From assembly GCF_018381315.1 (NCBI RefSeq), contig NZ_JAGZSD010000005.1:214879-278878 (forward strand): a DNA stretch of 64,000 bases. The letters run 5' to 3'. Under the pieces are notes generated by a model, which saw only the letters and a list, made by a program, of their open reading frames with translations, did no database searches and had not been told where the DNA came from. Shown here one piece after another: positions 9,035 through 17,960 of this stretch (position 1 is its first letter; each line of letters begins with the position of its first letter). The translations under genes were made by a program, and so were the position numbers. This DNA comes from Anaerostipes sp. (GTDB taxonomy: Bacteria > Bacillota > Clostridia > Lachnospirales > Lachnospiraceae).

Positions 9035-11602
9035 TTAGACGAAATCTGGTGTACCATCTTTTCCTTCAAGCAGGATTTTGTTTAGCCGTCCATTTCGATA
9101 ATATTTTTCCCCATCTTCAATCATATAAAGTTCGCCGATTCTGTCACTGTACATTAAATCTGTTTTCTGTATTGCATAGGTAAAATAGTTCATTTTACTT
9201 CTGACTTCAGACAGCAAATATTTTTTCTTTGAATAATCCATCTCCTGATCCATGAGAAGTTTCTTATATTGATCCCAAACCTCTTTTCCATCAATCAGTG
9301 TTCCATCTTCCTCTTCCACTTTTCGGCAGAGATAAACCGACATACTCCACATATCATCCTGAATCAGCTTCATTCTTTCTTCAATTTTATAGTGATCCAA
9401 AAGACCTAGAACTGAGTTAAAAAACGCGGTGATACCATGGTCTCCTGCACTTGAAATAAATGTTTTTTTCAGCACTTCTAAAACAGGACTATAGTATTTC
9501 TGAAAATCTTTTTTTAAAAGAATTTCTCTCATTTCTTCGTTCGCCAAAGTATATTCCAAATTTTCTATTCTGGCATCTCCGTCCCTGTAGATATGTCTCG
9601 GATCGTCCATCTCAAAAAAATATACAACAGCACCGTGCTTTTTGCAGGATCTGTTGATTCTTCCCAGGAACTGTTCCTCACTGTCCAATTTGGACCAGTT
9701 TTTATATCCGATGTCCATATCAATATCCACACCGGCCTCAATCACCTGAGTTGAAACCAGGATCATTCCCTGTTTTCCTGCAGAATCGATCTTCTTCAAA
9801 ATCTGCTTCCGTTCCAGAACACTCTGATCTCCTGTCAGCAATTCTATCGGAAGTTCAAGCCGTCCGTCGTCCTCCAACATTTGAAAAAATGCATAGGCGG
9901 ATTCTTTTTTTATGAATTCCACTAAGATCTTTTTCTTCAATTTTTGCTGGTTTAAAACATGCTCCAATAAGTCTTCCATGGATAAGTCGTTTCCCATAAG
10001 ACTGAAGTCAGGATGTACTCTGTTTTTAAAAACCGGATGGGAAAAGAATTTTTCTCTGTTTCTGATTAATGGCACGGCGTTTTCCAGATCCGGTGACAGC
10101 ACATCCAAGTTCGGTAATGTTGCAGACATTATAATAACTTTCATATTGAGAAACTCTGCGAATTCTTTTAAAAATAAAATAATCTCTGTCCAGATACTGT
10201 TTCTGTAACTCTGAATTTCATCTAAGACAAGGATACTGTCCGCCAGCTGATGAAATCCAAAAGCACTTTCTTTCCGTCTTCCGAACATAGTATCAAACAA
10301 ACTGACATGGGTTGTTAAGATCATCGGATAGTTCAGAAACTGACGGTTCAGCAGCGCTTCCTGAAAATATTGGAGTTCATCTGCTTCTCTCTTTGAACGA
10401 TCCATAGGAATGGGCTTCATAGAATTCAAAACTGCAATTTCTTTTGCTGTATCTGTTCCTTCAAAAATCTTTTCCATGGATTCAAGATTTTGCTCAATCA
10501 GGGTATTAAACGGATACACATAAAATATTTTTCCAATGCCCGTATTTTGCTTCATAAGATGAAAACTTAAATTAACTGCAGTGTTCGATTTTCCGCTGCC
10601 CGTGGGTGCTTCAAGGAAAAATATATTTTTATCTCGATGTTTTTCTAATTCTTTTTCAGCATCCAAAAAAAGCTCCGTTCTCAGTATATTGATTTCCGTT
10701 TCTTTAAACAGATCTTTTTCTTTTGAATATTTTTCCTGCTCGTATTTTCGAATTCCCTGATAAAGTTTTGTATCCTGATATTGTCCAGAAAACTCATCAA
10801 TATGCTCCATTCCGCCGAAATTCCTGATTTTCACATCATTCATATATTCTGATGTGGCATAGTGATCACTGGCAATCAGCAAAGAGTACATCAGGCGTTC
10901 ATATGCATAAAACAGGATCTGTTTACTTCGGCTTTTTTTATCACGGGCTGCTGTTCTAACATTCCCTGCTGCTTTGCCTAAACTCTCTCTTTTTAACCTG
11001 CACTTAAATTTTCTTTTATAAAAGTTCAGATTCTTTTCCTCTTCCAAGGTTTCGATCAAGTAATAAACATCTTCATAATCAAAACTTTTCAGATATATTT
11101 CAAAAGAATCCAAACCACTGTGATGTTTTGCAATTAGGTAAGAGTTTAAAAACAAAAATTCTTTCAGCTGTTTTTTATCAGCAGGCTCCAATTCCCATAC
11201 TTTTTCCATAAAATATTCAAAATAAAGAACTGATGAAATCAGGGAATGATAATTATTAGTAAAAATCGGTTTGGCATCCGGCATTTCATGATCCATCTTT
11301 TCTTTTTGAAAATACGGATTTACTTTTCCAAAATCATGGAACGTAATTATTCCAAATATCATTTTCCTGAATACTTTTTTGGCTCTATCGCTGAATTCAT
11401 CAAAATATTTCTGTTCAAAAAACTCCATACAGCGTCCTAAATCCTTGGCTTCAAAAAGTTCCAGAAAATAAGATTCTGCCAAATTAGTATGTTCCTTTAA
11501 TGTTTCTTTTGACCTGCCGCCTTCCTTCGGTCTATGGGCAAAATATCTCTCCGGATCTTTGATTAATTTCTCTATTTTTACGACATCTTCATCAAAATAC
11601 AT
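9035..11602 (-). CDS. cas3: Cas3 HD nuclease-helicase
   Basis: The effector nuclease of the type I-B system; 855 residues with both expected parts in one chain. The N-terminal HD nuclease shows H-T-N-L-A, then I-T-F-H-D-F-G-K near residue 93 and A-K-H-H-S-G. The SF2 helicase shows Walker A (A-P-T-G-S-G-K-S, about 337), D-E-I-Q (about 459), S-A-T-L-P, V-I-E-A-G-V-D-I-D (about 620) and Q-F-L-G-R-I-N-R. Cas3 is recruited by Cascade bound to target DNA and degrades it while moving along one strand. All core motifs look intact, so interference should be functional. The gene is preceded by an attenuator-like hairpin after cas5. Confidence 0.97.
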   Translation of the reverse strand: MYFDEDVVKIEKLIKDPERYFAHRPKEGGRSKETLKEHTNLAESYFLELFEAKDLGRCMEFFEQKYFDEFSDRAKKVFRKMIFGIITFHDFGKVNPYFQKEKMDHEMPDAKPIFTNNYHSLISSVLYFEYFMEKVWELEPADKKQLKEFLFLNSYLIAKHHSGLDSFEIYLKSFDYEDVYYLIETLEEEKNLNFYKRKFKCRLKRESLGKAAGNVRTAARDKKSRSKQILFYAYERLMYSLLIASDHYATSEYMNDVKIRNFGGMEHIDEFSGQYQDTKLYQGIRKYEQEKYSKEKDLFKETEINILRTELFLDAEKELEKHRDKNIFFLEAPTGSGKSNTAVNLSFHLMKQNTGIGKIFYVYPFNTLIEQNLESMEKIFEGTDTAKEIAVLNSMKPIPMDRSKREADELQYFQEALLNRQFLNYPMILTTHVSLFDTMFGRRKESAFGFHQLADSILVLDEIQSYRNSIWTEIILFLKEFAEFLNMKVIIMSATLPNLDVLSPDLENAVPLIRNREKFFSHPVFKNRVHPDFSLMGNDLSMEDLLEHVLNQQKLKKKILVEFIKKESAYAFFQMLEDDGRLELPIELLTGDQSVLERKQILKKIDSAGKQGMILVSTQVIEAGVDIDMDIGYKNWSKLDSEEQFLGRINRSCKKHGAVVYFFEMDDPRHIYRDGDARIENLEYTLANEEMREILLKKDFQKYYSPVLEVLKKTFISSAGDHGITAFFNSVLGLLDHYKIEERMKLIQDDMWSMSVYLCRKVEEEDGTLIDGKEVWDQYKKLLMDQEMDYSKKKYLLSEVRSKMNYFTYAIQKTDLMYSDRIGELYMIEDGEKYYRNGRLNKILLEGKDGTPDFV

Positions 11603-11620
11603 TAGAATCCCCCTATATCA

Positions 11621-11671
11621 TAAAAACCATCGAAAAGAATCCTGCTTGGAGACAGAATTCTTTCCGATGGT
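11621..11671 (-). terminator. Hairpin with T-tract between cas5 and cas3 (attenuator)
   Basis: Two 19-base arms (11626-11644 and 11653-11671) pair with only two mismatches around an 8-base loop. On the minus strand they are followed by TTTTTATG. This is the form of an intrinsic terminator, placed directly after the cas5 stop and about 20 bases before the cas3 ribosome binding site. Partial termination would give more Cascade subunits than Cas3, Cas4, Cas1 and Cas2. It might also be an mRNA processing or stability element. Confidence 0.7.
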
Positions 11672-11674
11672 ATT

Positions 11675-12433
11675 CTAGTAAAATGCAATAATATGTTTTC
11701 CGGCCCGGTACAGCGGCAGTCCACACTCCTTTACATACTGGTTTGTAAAAACAAAAGGCTCTGTGATATAAAGGTTTGTATACGGATCCAACGCATACGG
11801 AAGACCTTCTTCATATTTATAAAAGTCTTCTTCCTCCTCGTCATCTTCATCCAGATATGCAAATGTGACCTTACTTTTTGGTACAAAGCAGTCCAACTGT
11901 CTGTTTTCCGTAGAAATTTCTTCCAGCGTTAGAATCTGCGGGTTCACAAGGTCTGCAGGATGATCATTTTTTCCAAGGTATGGTGAATAGACACAGCGGA
12001 AGTCCAGCAGAGCTTCTGAAAGAATCCGGCTTTCCCCGCAGTCCAGCAAAATATAAATATCCCACTCCGGTGATTCCAGCCACTGTTCTTTTACAATCAG
12101 ATTACCTCCCTGCTCTTTGGAAGCATACCCGACGGAATTGTTAAAGTACTGAATCTTTTTCGGAATCCAGCCTTTTTCATTTTTGGGCACAATGGAAAAT
12201 CTGCAGTCTTTGAGTCTTTCATAAAACTCCGGAAACCCCGGTTCTATCTTTAAATCCTTTTTCTGATTTTCTGTTTTTATTGATTCATAGCCAGAATAAC
12301 CAAGCACTGCTCCAAAAATTCCAAGAAGAACAATTTTATGAATCTGACCATAAGTGAAATAATAATAACTGTTCACATCCGGCTTCTTGAAAAAAGCAGT
12401 CCTTCCTTTCAGAGTAATCTTGCATACATCCAT
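11675..12433 (-). CDS. cas5b: Cas5 (type I-B) Cascade subunit
   Basis: A 252-residue RAMP protein that caps the crRNA 5' handle in Cascade. The N-terminus (C-K-I-T-L-K-G-R-T-A-F-F-K-K-P) and the following helix with H-K-I-V-L-L-G-I-F-G-A-V-L-G-Y-S-G-Y match the conserved start of Cas5 proteins, where a strand ending near F-R-K-P precedes the P-x-x-x-x-x-G-l-l-g-a-i-l-G helix. Position after cas7 and before cas3 is the expected one for type I-B. An acidic loop (D-E-D-D-E-E-E-E) near residue 198 is unusual but probably only a surface insertion. Confidence 0.9.
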   Translation of the reverse strand: MDVCKITLKGRTAFFKKPDVNSYYYFTYGQIHKIVLLGIFGAVLGYSGYESIKTENQKKDLKIEPGFPEFYERLKDCRFSIVPKNEKGWIPKKIQYFNNSVGYASKEQGGNLIVKEQWLESPEWDIYILLDCGESRILSEALLDFRCVYSPYLGKNDHPADLVNPQILTLEEISTENRQLDCFVPKSKVTFAYLDEDDEEEEDFYKYEEGLPYALDPYTNLYITEPFVFTNQYVKECGLPLYRAGKHIIAFY

Positions 12434-12436
12434 CCG

Positions 12437-13378
12437 CTACACCTCTTTTTGTGTAATGATATCGTAGTATTCTGCACCTTGGATTTCACAGTTTAATTTT
12501 GTTGTATATGGATTATAATAAATCTCAATCTTCTTAATTTTGTCAGCAAGGGCATTTAAAAATTCTGTATGTTCAAGTGTAATCACATTCTTATCCCCGT
12601 CCTTTATAAATGTGATATATTCAGAAAGGTTCGGAAGGTATAAATCCGGCTCTGTCTCTACAAACAGTGCAAATTCATTTTCACATCCTTCTTTTGAATT
12701 GGTTGCAAATGCTGTCGCTGATACTAAAGCTGTGCGTTTAAAGTTCTCATAATCTTCTTCTGTATACCCTTCGGTCACGCCCAGTTGGACAAACTCTTTA
12801 TATGCCATAGGATTTACCACAAATGGGTAAAAATAATGGGCTTCATTGCTGACAATTTTTGTTCCCAGCGTGGAATTTTTGGCTTCTTCTTTTTTATCAT
12901 CTTTTGACCCATCTCTAAATGGAGATAAAATCTGCTGTTCTTCAGGACTGGTTCCCTCGTATTTGTTGAATCCTTGTCCAAATTGAACTGCCCCAGTAAT
13001 GGATATATTATTTTTTTCTTCAGCAAATGTGGCACCAAAATTTTTTACGTCCACTGCCTGAAACAAGTTTGTGATAACTTCTTTTGTATCATTACATTTT
13101 TTCAGATCTTCTATATCATATAAGTGTTCATACCGCTCTTTCAGAGAATTTGGTACTAATGTCACTTCTCCTTTTTTTCCATTAGAAAATTTCATGGACT
13201 TAATATAAAGAACTTTCTTCCCTTCATTATCCCACATCTTTTTCATAGGATATTTTAATGCTTTGTCACTTCCAAAGGTCATCCCATCCTGCGTTGTCTT
13301 TGGATATCCTGTAAAATCAGCATTCCAGTTTGCCATAATTGAGGAAATCCCTAAAACTCCATATACTCGTTTATCCAT
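12437..13378 (-). CDS. cas7b: Cas7 (type I-B, Csh2-like) Cascade backbone
   Basis: A 313-residue Cas7-family protein, several copies of which coat the crRNA in Cascade. The first strand (R-V-Y-G-V-L-G-I-S-S-I-M-A-N-W-N-A-D) is followed by G-Y-P-K-T-T-Q-D-G-M-T-F-G-S-D-K-A-L-K-Y-P-M-K-K-M-W. This is the Cas7 pattern of an N-D/P-rich turn and a T-D-x-x-L-K-x-x-x-R/K helix. A later V-S-N-E-A-H-Y-F-Y-P-F-V segment also fits. It lies immediately after cas8b and before cas5, giving the usual 8-7-5 order. The exact subfamily name is inferred from the operon type. Confidence 0.9.
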   Translation of the reverse strand: MDKRVYGVLGISSIMANWNADFTGYPKTTQDGMTFGSDKALKYPMKKMWDNEGKKVLYIKSMKFSNGKKGEVTLVPNSLKERYEHLYDIEDLKKCNDTKEVITNLFQAVDVKNFGATFAEEKNNISITGAVQFGQGFNKYEGTSPEEQQILSPFRDGSKDDKKEEAKNSTLGTKIVSNEAHYFYPFVVNPMAYKEFVQLGVTEGYTEEDYENFKRTALVSATAFATNSKEGCENEFALFVETEPDLYLPNLSEYITFIKDGDKNVITLEHTEFLNALADKIKKIEIYYNPYTTKLNCEIQGAEYYDIITQKEV

Positions 13379-15103
13379 CTACTTGTCCTCCTTTGATACA
13401 TAAATCAAACTGCTGTGCAGATATCCCGCTATCATCAGATCCTGTTGAATTTTCCCTTCTGGTTCATATTCCGTTATCATACAGTACAGCTGATTAAAAT
13501 GTTTACTCCATATATCAATTTCATAATTATATTTCTTAAAAAACTGCACCAACTTTTCCTTCAGCATCGCATCTGTTTTTGCGTTCAAAAATGGATTTGC
13601 CAGTGCATGGGTTTTTCTCTTTCCTTTATTTAAAGAAATATAATACTGTACCAGCTGTCCCACTGCAAAAAAGTATTCACCATCTGATTGTATATTCTGT
13701 GTTTCTTTTGCTTCCAGTTTTGTTTTTAAATCAGCTACGATCTGATCAATTCTGCTTCCCATCGTATCCTCCTCTTTATCTGAAAAATATTCCAACAGTG
13801 AATGGCGTAGATTAAAACAGTCCATGGCCTTAAAAATATATCCTTCCTCCAGTGCCCCCAATACCAAATCCAAAGACACTCTCTTTAAAACTTTTGCGGC
13901 ATGAGCCGTTTCATCTTTATAAAGCCAGTCAAAAATTGCTTCCCGCGCATGTATAAGATTCCTTTTGATGTATCCATCGTTCATTCCCAGCTTATCCTGC
14001 GGAGTAAAATAATTTCCTGCAAGAAATTTTGAGAAGAAAACTACATCTAACAGCGTCTGGATTTTCTCCTTTTTATAAAACGTTCCATATTCCGTTCCTT
14101 CCTTATGCTCTTTTGGAGTATATCCAAGAGCGTTCCGATACTTAAATGGCTTATTTACCGAAGGATGGTAGCAAGAAATAATATCACTGCTATGAATTTC
14201 TACTTCTTTTCCTTTTTGGATTCGTAAATAAACACCATTAAAATTTCTGTCTATCATCTCCTTATTTTTGTATGCACGGATTGTCCTTTCTTCTGTGTCG
14301 ACATATACATTTGATTTCCCCACCATGGCATAATTCATCAGATGATCAAAGAATTTCTTCTGCATCAGTACCTCTTCCTTATTTAAAAGAAATGGCACCT
14401 CTGTTTTTTTTGTTCTGCTGGACAGGTAAGTTTTTTTTGCATTCATCCCAAGATTATTATTCGGAAGACCGTAAATTTGCTCTTCAATCTCCAGGTTATA
14501 GTCATTGCTGTTATAAATATTCGGAACCAGATACCGATCATTTTCTCTTTTATACTGTTCCATTGGAGCTTCAAAAAAGATTTTCAGATAATCTTTCTTT
14601 GAAAGATCCACATCCAATTTAAAAATATGATCTTTTATCCACTGGCGGTATTGATCTGCAGTATAAAGAGGAATCTCTCCAATGTCTTCCTCCAGCTTTT
14701 GATAAATCTTTAATGTCTGACCTTTGTATTTCAGTTCCGGATGACTGACCGCATCAAAATATCGGTCAATCGCTTCCATGTTTAGCTTTCCATTTTGGAG
14801 ACTCTCCTTCTTTACAAAGAACGAAAGATAATTATTGGAATGAATAATTTTTTTGTTGTCCTGCGGCTTATTCATATCAATCAGCCGGCTGTAATAATCA
14901 TATTGACAAATTTGAGCAAAAAAACGATTCGTACGATTGATTTCACCAGTTTTCTTATCCAATTCTATTTCCACAGGCTCACTTAATGTACCGTCTTCCT
15001 TCACAATCAAATAAGTCCCATTCGCCGGTATGTAAAAATCAAAAAGCAAATTATTGTTTTTCCTTAATTCCTCTCTAAATATTTCTGTACACTCTTTAAG
15101 CAA
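13379..15103 (-). CDS. cas8b: Cas8b (Csh1-like) large subunit of Cascade
   Basis: The 574-residue large subunit of type I-B Cascade, which recognises the PAM. A TTG start at 15103 is chosen: GGAGG lies 7 bases upstream and the protein then begins M-L-K-E-C-T-E-I-F, matching the usual beginning of Csh1-type Cas8b. The ATG at 15124 lies inside the end of cas6 and has no proper site. Large-subunit sequences diverge fast, so the call also relies on position between cas6 and cas7 and on size. The gene starts within about 12 bases after the cas6 stop, so they are one transcription unit. Confidence 0.85.
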   Translation of the reverse strand: MLKECTEIFREELRKNNNLLFDFYIPANGTYLIVKEDGTLSEPVEIELDKKTGEINRTNRFFAQICQYDYYSRLIDMNKPQDNKKIIHSNNYLSFFVKKESLQNGKLNMEAIDRYFDAVSHPELKYKGQTLKIYQKLEEDIGEIPLYTADQYRQWIKDHIFKLDVDLSKKDYLKIFFEAPMEQYKRENDRYLVPNIYNSNDYNLEIEEQIYGLPNNNLGMNAKKTYLSSRTKKTEVPFLLNKEEVLMQKKFFDHLMNYAMVGKSNVYVDTEERTIRAYKNKEMIDRNFNGVYLRIQKGKEVEIHSSDIISCYHPSVNKPFKYRNALGYTPKEHKEGTEYGTFYKKEKIQTLLDVVFFSKFLAGNYFTPQDKLGMNDGYIKRNLIHAREAIFDWLYKDETAHAAKVLKRVSLDLVLGALEEGYIFKAMDCFNLRHSLLEYFSDKEEDTMGSRIDQIVADLKTKLEAKETQNIQSDGEYFFAVGQLVQYYISLNKGKRKTHALANPFLNAKTDAMLKEKLVQFFKKYNYEIDIWSKHFNQLYCMITEYEPEGKIQQDLMIAGYLHSSLIYVSKEDK

Positions 15104-15114
15104 AATGCAACCTC

Positions 15115-15816
15115 CTACATCCACCGGTAATTTACAAATCCAGCTCCGCGGGCATTAATTTCTCCCAATCCTGTACCTAATGACATGTAACTGAGTTCCT
15201 GTGATAACTCATTATCTGCAACTTTTAATGCAATCTTATCTCCCAGCAGCTTTATCTTTTTGTACGCGACTGCGATGGGTGCTCTGTTTTGAACTTGAAT
15301 CATTCGGATGAACTCAAAATCTTCCTCTATTTTTGTACTGCAGAAATTATTATACTTTTTGATTAAATTTACTGTTAATCTATTCTCATATTCCTCCAAC
15401 GAAAAAAATCCCCTCCAGTAGCGTTCCGCTTTTACAATCACCGGGGAGATAGAATAAATCGTATCTATAATTTTATGTTTCTTGGGAATGATTCTAATAT
15501 CACAGGTCAATGCCTGCATTTCTTCGGACCGTTCATTCTTTAATTTTTCTGAAAAAACCTCTGCAAGCCTGGGATCAATTGTACGGATTGTAATCACATA
15601 CACCTTGTCCTTCTTGTATACTTTGTCTTTTTCCAGCGGATACGGATTCCCGAAAGAATAATTTTTGAACTGATTTGTCTCATGAAATTCCAGAAGTGCT
15701 TCGTCTCTGCTCAGGCAGATGTCAATCAGCGCTGCCGTCTTTTTTTGAACTGTCTCGACTGGTATATCCTCTAATAAATATACCTTTAAGCGGACTTCGA
15801 ATACTTGTAAATCCAC
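15115..15816 (-). CDS. cas6: Cas6 pre-crRNA endoribonuclease
   Basis: A 233-residue Cas6, first gene of the type I-B operon. It begins with a GTG codon after a purine-rich site (GGAAGGGG). The C-terminus holds the glycine-rich loop that marks this family: S-L-G-T-G-L-G-E-I-N-A-R-G-A-G-F-V. Cas6 cuts the array transcript inside each repeat, leaving the 8-base ATTGAAAT-type handle. As the Cmr genes visible here lack their own cas6, this enzyme probably also supplies crRNA to the type III complex. Confidence 0.93.
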   Translation of the reverse strand: MDLQVFEVRLKVYLLEDIPVETVQKKTAALIDICLSRDEALLEFHETNQFKNYSFGNPYPLEKDKVYKKDKVYVITIRTIDPRLAEVFSEKLKNERSEEMQALTCDIRIIPKKHKIIDTIYSISPVIVKAERYWRGFFSLEEYENRLTVNLIKKYNNFCSTKIEEDFEFIRMIQVQNRAPIAVAYKKIKLLGDKIALKVADNELSQELSYMSLGTGLGEINARGAGFVNYRWM

Positions 15817-16147
15817 TGCCCCACCCCTTCCTTTTGCATTTTACCCTCATATCATATGTGTTTTGATATGGTTCATTAGTTTCTTTTATACATAAACCAT
15901 TCTATTGTTCTATTTTACTATATTTTTCAAAAAAATACAACTTTTTATAGCTTTTTTTAACAATATATATCATTAATTCATATAATTAGAATAAAATTAA
16001 CAGCAAAAGGTTTAAAACATTGTCTTTAAAAGTATTTATGGGGCTGTTTTCATTTCCTTGTTGTTTTTATTATATCTCTAAATGTAGATAGATTCAATGC
16101 TGCTTCCCGTACAATTAAAAGAAATTGTACGGAAAGCAATCCTATGG
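15817..16147 (-). promoter_or_regulatory. Intergenic region upstream of the type I-B cas operon
   Basis: About 330 bases, strongly AT-rich, without a gene. It must contain the cas promoter. One candidate on the minus strand is TTGTAT, 17 bases, TAAAAT near 15920, but the -35 is poor. A 7-bp inverted repeat CATATCA (15848-15854) and TGATATG (15864-15870) lies about 30 bases before cas6 and could be an operator. A stable hairpin (16102-16137, CCGTACAATT paired with AATTGTACGG) follows the gene at 16148 but has no T-tract, so it is not a clear terminator. Confidence 0.45.
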
Positions 16148-16681
16148 CTATTTCCGGTCAAAATAAGGTGCCTTTCCTGAAGCAGAAAGAGGTATTCCCA
16201 AAACGATCTTCACCTCAGGTCCGAGTAATCCCAGTGATAAAGCTCCTTTTCCTATAGAAAACATAATCCGGTTATCCACACGTTCCATAGAGGCCACACT
16301 GACTGCTGAGCCTAATGCAATTCCAAGATCGATCGGGTCAAACACACAGACGCTCTGATTTTCTCTGCACCCTTCACAGTTTGTTTGGTTACAGTACCCA
16401 CAGCATTCATTCAGGCCCCTCTGCTGATAGGAAACACCTGCTAAGACAACAGCCTGGCTTTTTCGTAAGTTTTCTGCATCTCTTACGTAGAAATCCTGCC
16501 CCTGTTCTTTTCCCAGTCTTTCTGTTTCATCTGCAAGCTTTAAGAGATGTTCTCCGGTGACAACTGCGGTGTGGATAAAATCCATTCCCCTTGTCTTCGG
16601 TGCTGTCCTTGCCGCCACACATATCTGCCTTGCAGTCTGAAGTACCCCTTCCATTTCTAAATCCTTTTCCCTATAAATCAT
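16148..16681 (-). CDS. DUF2148 ferredoxin-domain protein
   Basis: A 177-residue protein of the DUF2148 family found in anaerobes. It has a cysteine-rich centre, C-C-G-Y-C-N-Q-T-N-C-E-G-C near residue 95 and a further C in S-V-C-V-F, suited to binding an Fe-S cluster. Small-residue rich helices (L-G-I-A-L-G-S-A-V-S-V-A) follow. The N-terminal half has R-Q-I-C-V-A-A-R-T-A-P-K-T-R-G, also typical of the family. The molecular role is not established. A strong AGGAGG precedes the start, and the gene lies 39 bases after rsmH, so the two may be cotranscribed. Confidence 0.8.
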   Translation of the reverse strand: MIYREKDLEMEGVLQTARQICVAARTAPKTRGMDFIHTAVVTGEHLLKLADETERLGKEQGQDFYVRDAENLRKSQAVVLAGVSYQQRGLNECCGYCNQTNCEGCRENQSVCVFDPIDLGIALGSAVSVASMERVDNRIMFSIGKGALSLGLLGPEVKIVLGIPLSASGKAPYFDRK

Positions 16682-16720
16682 CTGTATATCCTCCTATGTC
16701 CTGCTATTTTCCAAATTTAT

Positions 16721-17776
16721 TCAGGCTTTTACAGCCCATCTCATTTTCGTTGAACGTGCCCGGCTGTTCAGCCTGCATTCTTCAGCAGAAGGACGGATGA
16801 CTTCGGTGGAAATCTCTTTATAAACGCCTTCCCGCAGAAAATGTTTAAAGGACTTTTTGACAAGCCTGTCTTCTCCGGAATGAAATGTCAGTATGGCAGC
16901 CCGTCCATCTTTTGCCATAATATCAGGCAGCTTCTCCAAGAATTCATACAGTACTTCGAACTCATTATTAACATCAATGCGCAGGGCCTGAAACGTTCTC
17001 TGACATGTTTTTTTCACAGTTTCATTTCTCTCATTCTCCGGAATAAATTGCAAAGCTTCCTCAATCACTTCCCGGAGTTTCGTTGTGGTATCAATGGCAG
17101 TCCCCTTTTTGATCTTGGAAACTACTGCACGGGAGATTACATCCGCATAGGGTTCATCTGAATTTTCAGCCAGCATTCCCTGCAGTTCTTCCCTGGTAAT
17201 ATCTCTCAGCCTGTCAGCTGCTGACACTCCCTTCTCAGGATTCAGGCGAAGATCCAGCGGACCCTCTGTCTTGTAGGAGAATCCTCTGTCCGGGTTGTCA
17301 ATCTGCATAGAAGAAACGCCCAGATCTGCCAGGACAAAATCAAACAGCCCTGCTTCCTCTGAAATCTCATCAATCTTTGCAAAATTGAGCTGGCGGATTG
17401 TCAGTATTTCCGGTCCAAAGCCCAGATTTTTAAGACGCTCTCTTGTTTTTTCTATCTCTATACTGTCCACATCCAGAGAATACATATGCCCTTTGGATTT
17501 GAGACATTTCAGCATCTCCTGTGTGTGTCCGCCATATCCTAACGTTGCATCCAATCCGGTCTGTCCTGGTTTAATCTGAAGAAACTCAAGAATTTCTTTT
17601 ACACAGATCGGGATGTGCATGCCGGCAGGCGTGCTGCCTTTCTGAATCACTTTGGCCACTGTATCCGGATACTTCTCCGGGTGGAGTTCTTTATATTTTT
17701 CTTTATAATTTCTCGGATGTGTGCCGCTGTAGCGGACACGTCTCTTATGCTTTTGCTTTTCTTCCTTACTCTCCAT
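16721..17776 (-). CDS. rsmH: 16S rRNA m4C1402 methyltransferase RsmH
   Basis: Methylates N4 of cytosine 1402 in 16S rRNA, using S-adenosylmethionine. The core begins at H-I-P-V/I-C-V-K-E and shows the SAM-binding D-A-T-L-G-Y-G-G-H-T, then D-L-G-V-S-S-M-Q-I-D-N-P-D-R-G-F-S-Y, then F-H-S-G-E-D-R-L-V-K and a C-terminal R-S-T-K-M-R. It carries about 50 extra basic N-terminal residues (K-R-R-V-R-Y-S-G-T-H-P-R-N-Y). Such an extension fits an rsmH copy outside the cell-division cluster. The start at 17776 has GAGGT upstream. It is divergent from the spore-type gene at 17961. Confidence 0.93.
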   Translation of the reverse strand: MESKEEKQKHKRRVRYSGTHPRNYKEKYKELHPEKYPDTVAKVIQKGSTPAGMHIPICVKEILEFLQIKPGQTGLDATLGYGGHTQEMLKCLKSKGHMYSLDVDSIEIEKTRERLKNLGFGPEILTIRQLNFAKIDEISEEAGLFDFVLADLGVSSMQIDNPDRGFSYKTEGPLDLRLNPEKGVSAADRLRDITREELQGMLAENSDEPYADVISRAVVSKIKKGTAIDTTTKLREVIEEALQFIPENERNETVKKTCQRTFQALRIDVNNEFEVLYEFLEKLPDIMAKDGRAAILTFHSGEDRLVKKSFKHFLREGVYKEISTEVIRPSAEECRLNSRARSTKMRWAVKA

Positions 17777-17960
17777 GACTACCTCTTTCATATTTTTCGT
17801 ATTTTCTTTTTATCCGTATATTGGTTTGTTCTGAAAGACTTCTTCCTCTGCCTTCTCTTCCCATGTTACCACATTTCGTAAAAACGGGAAATATGAAGCC
17901 ATATCATAGCGGTATATTTTTTTTACCCCCGCATATAGTAAAAGAAAAAGGATTTTTTAA

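Noticed and set aside
16102..16137. Terminator after the DUF2148 gene
   Set aside because: The hairpin is strong, but no T-tract follows on either strand.
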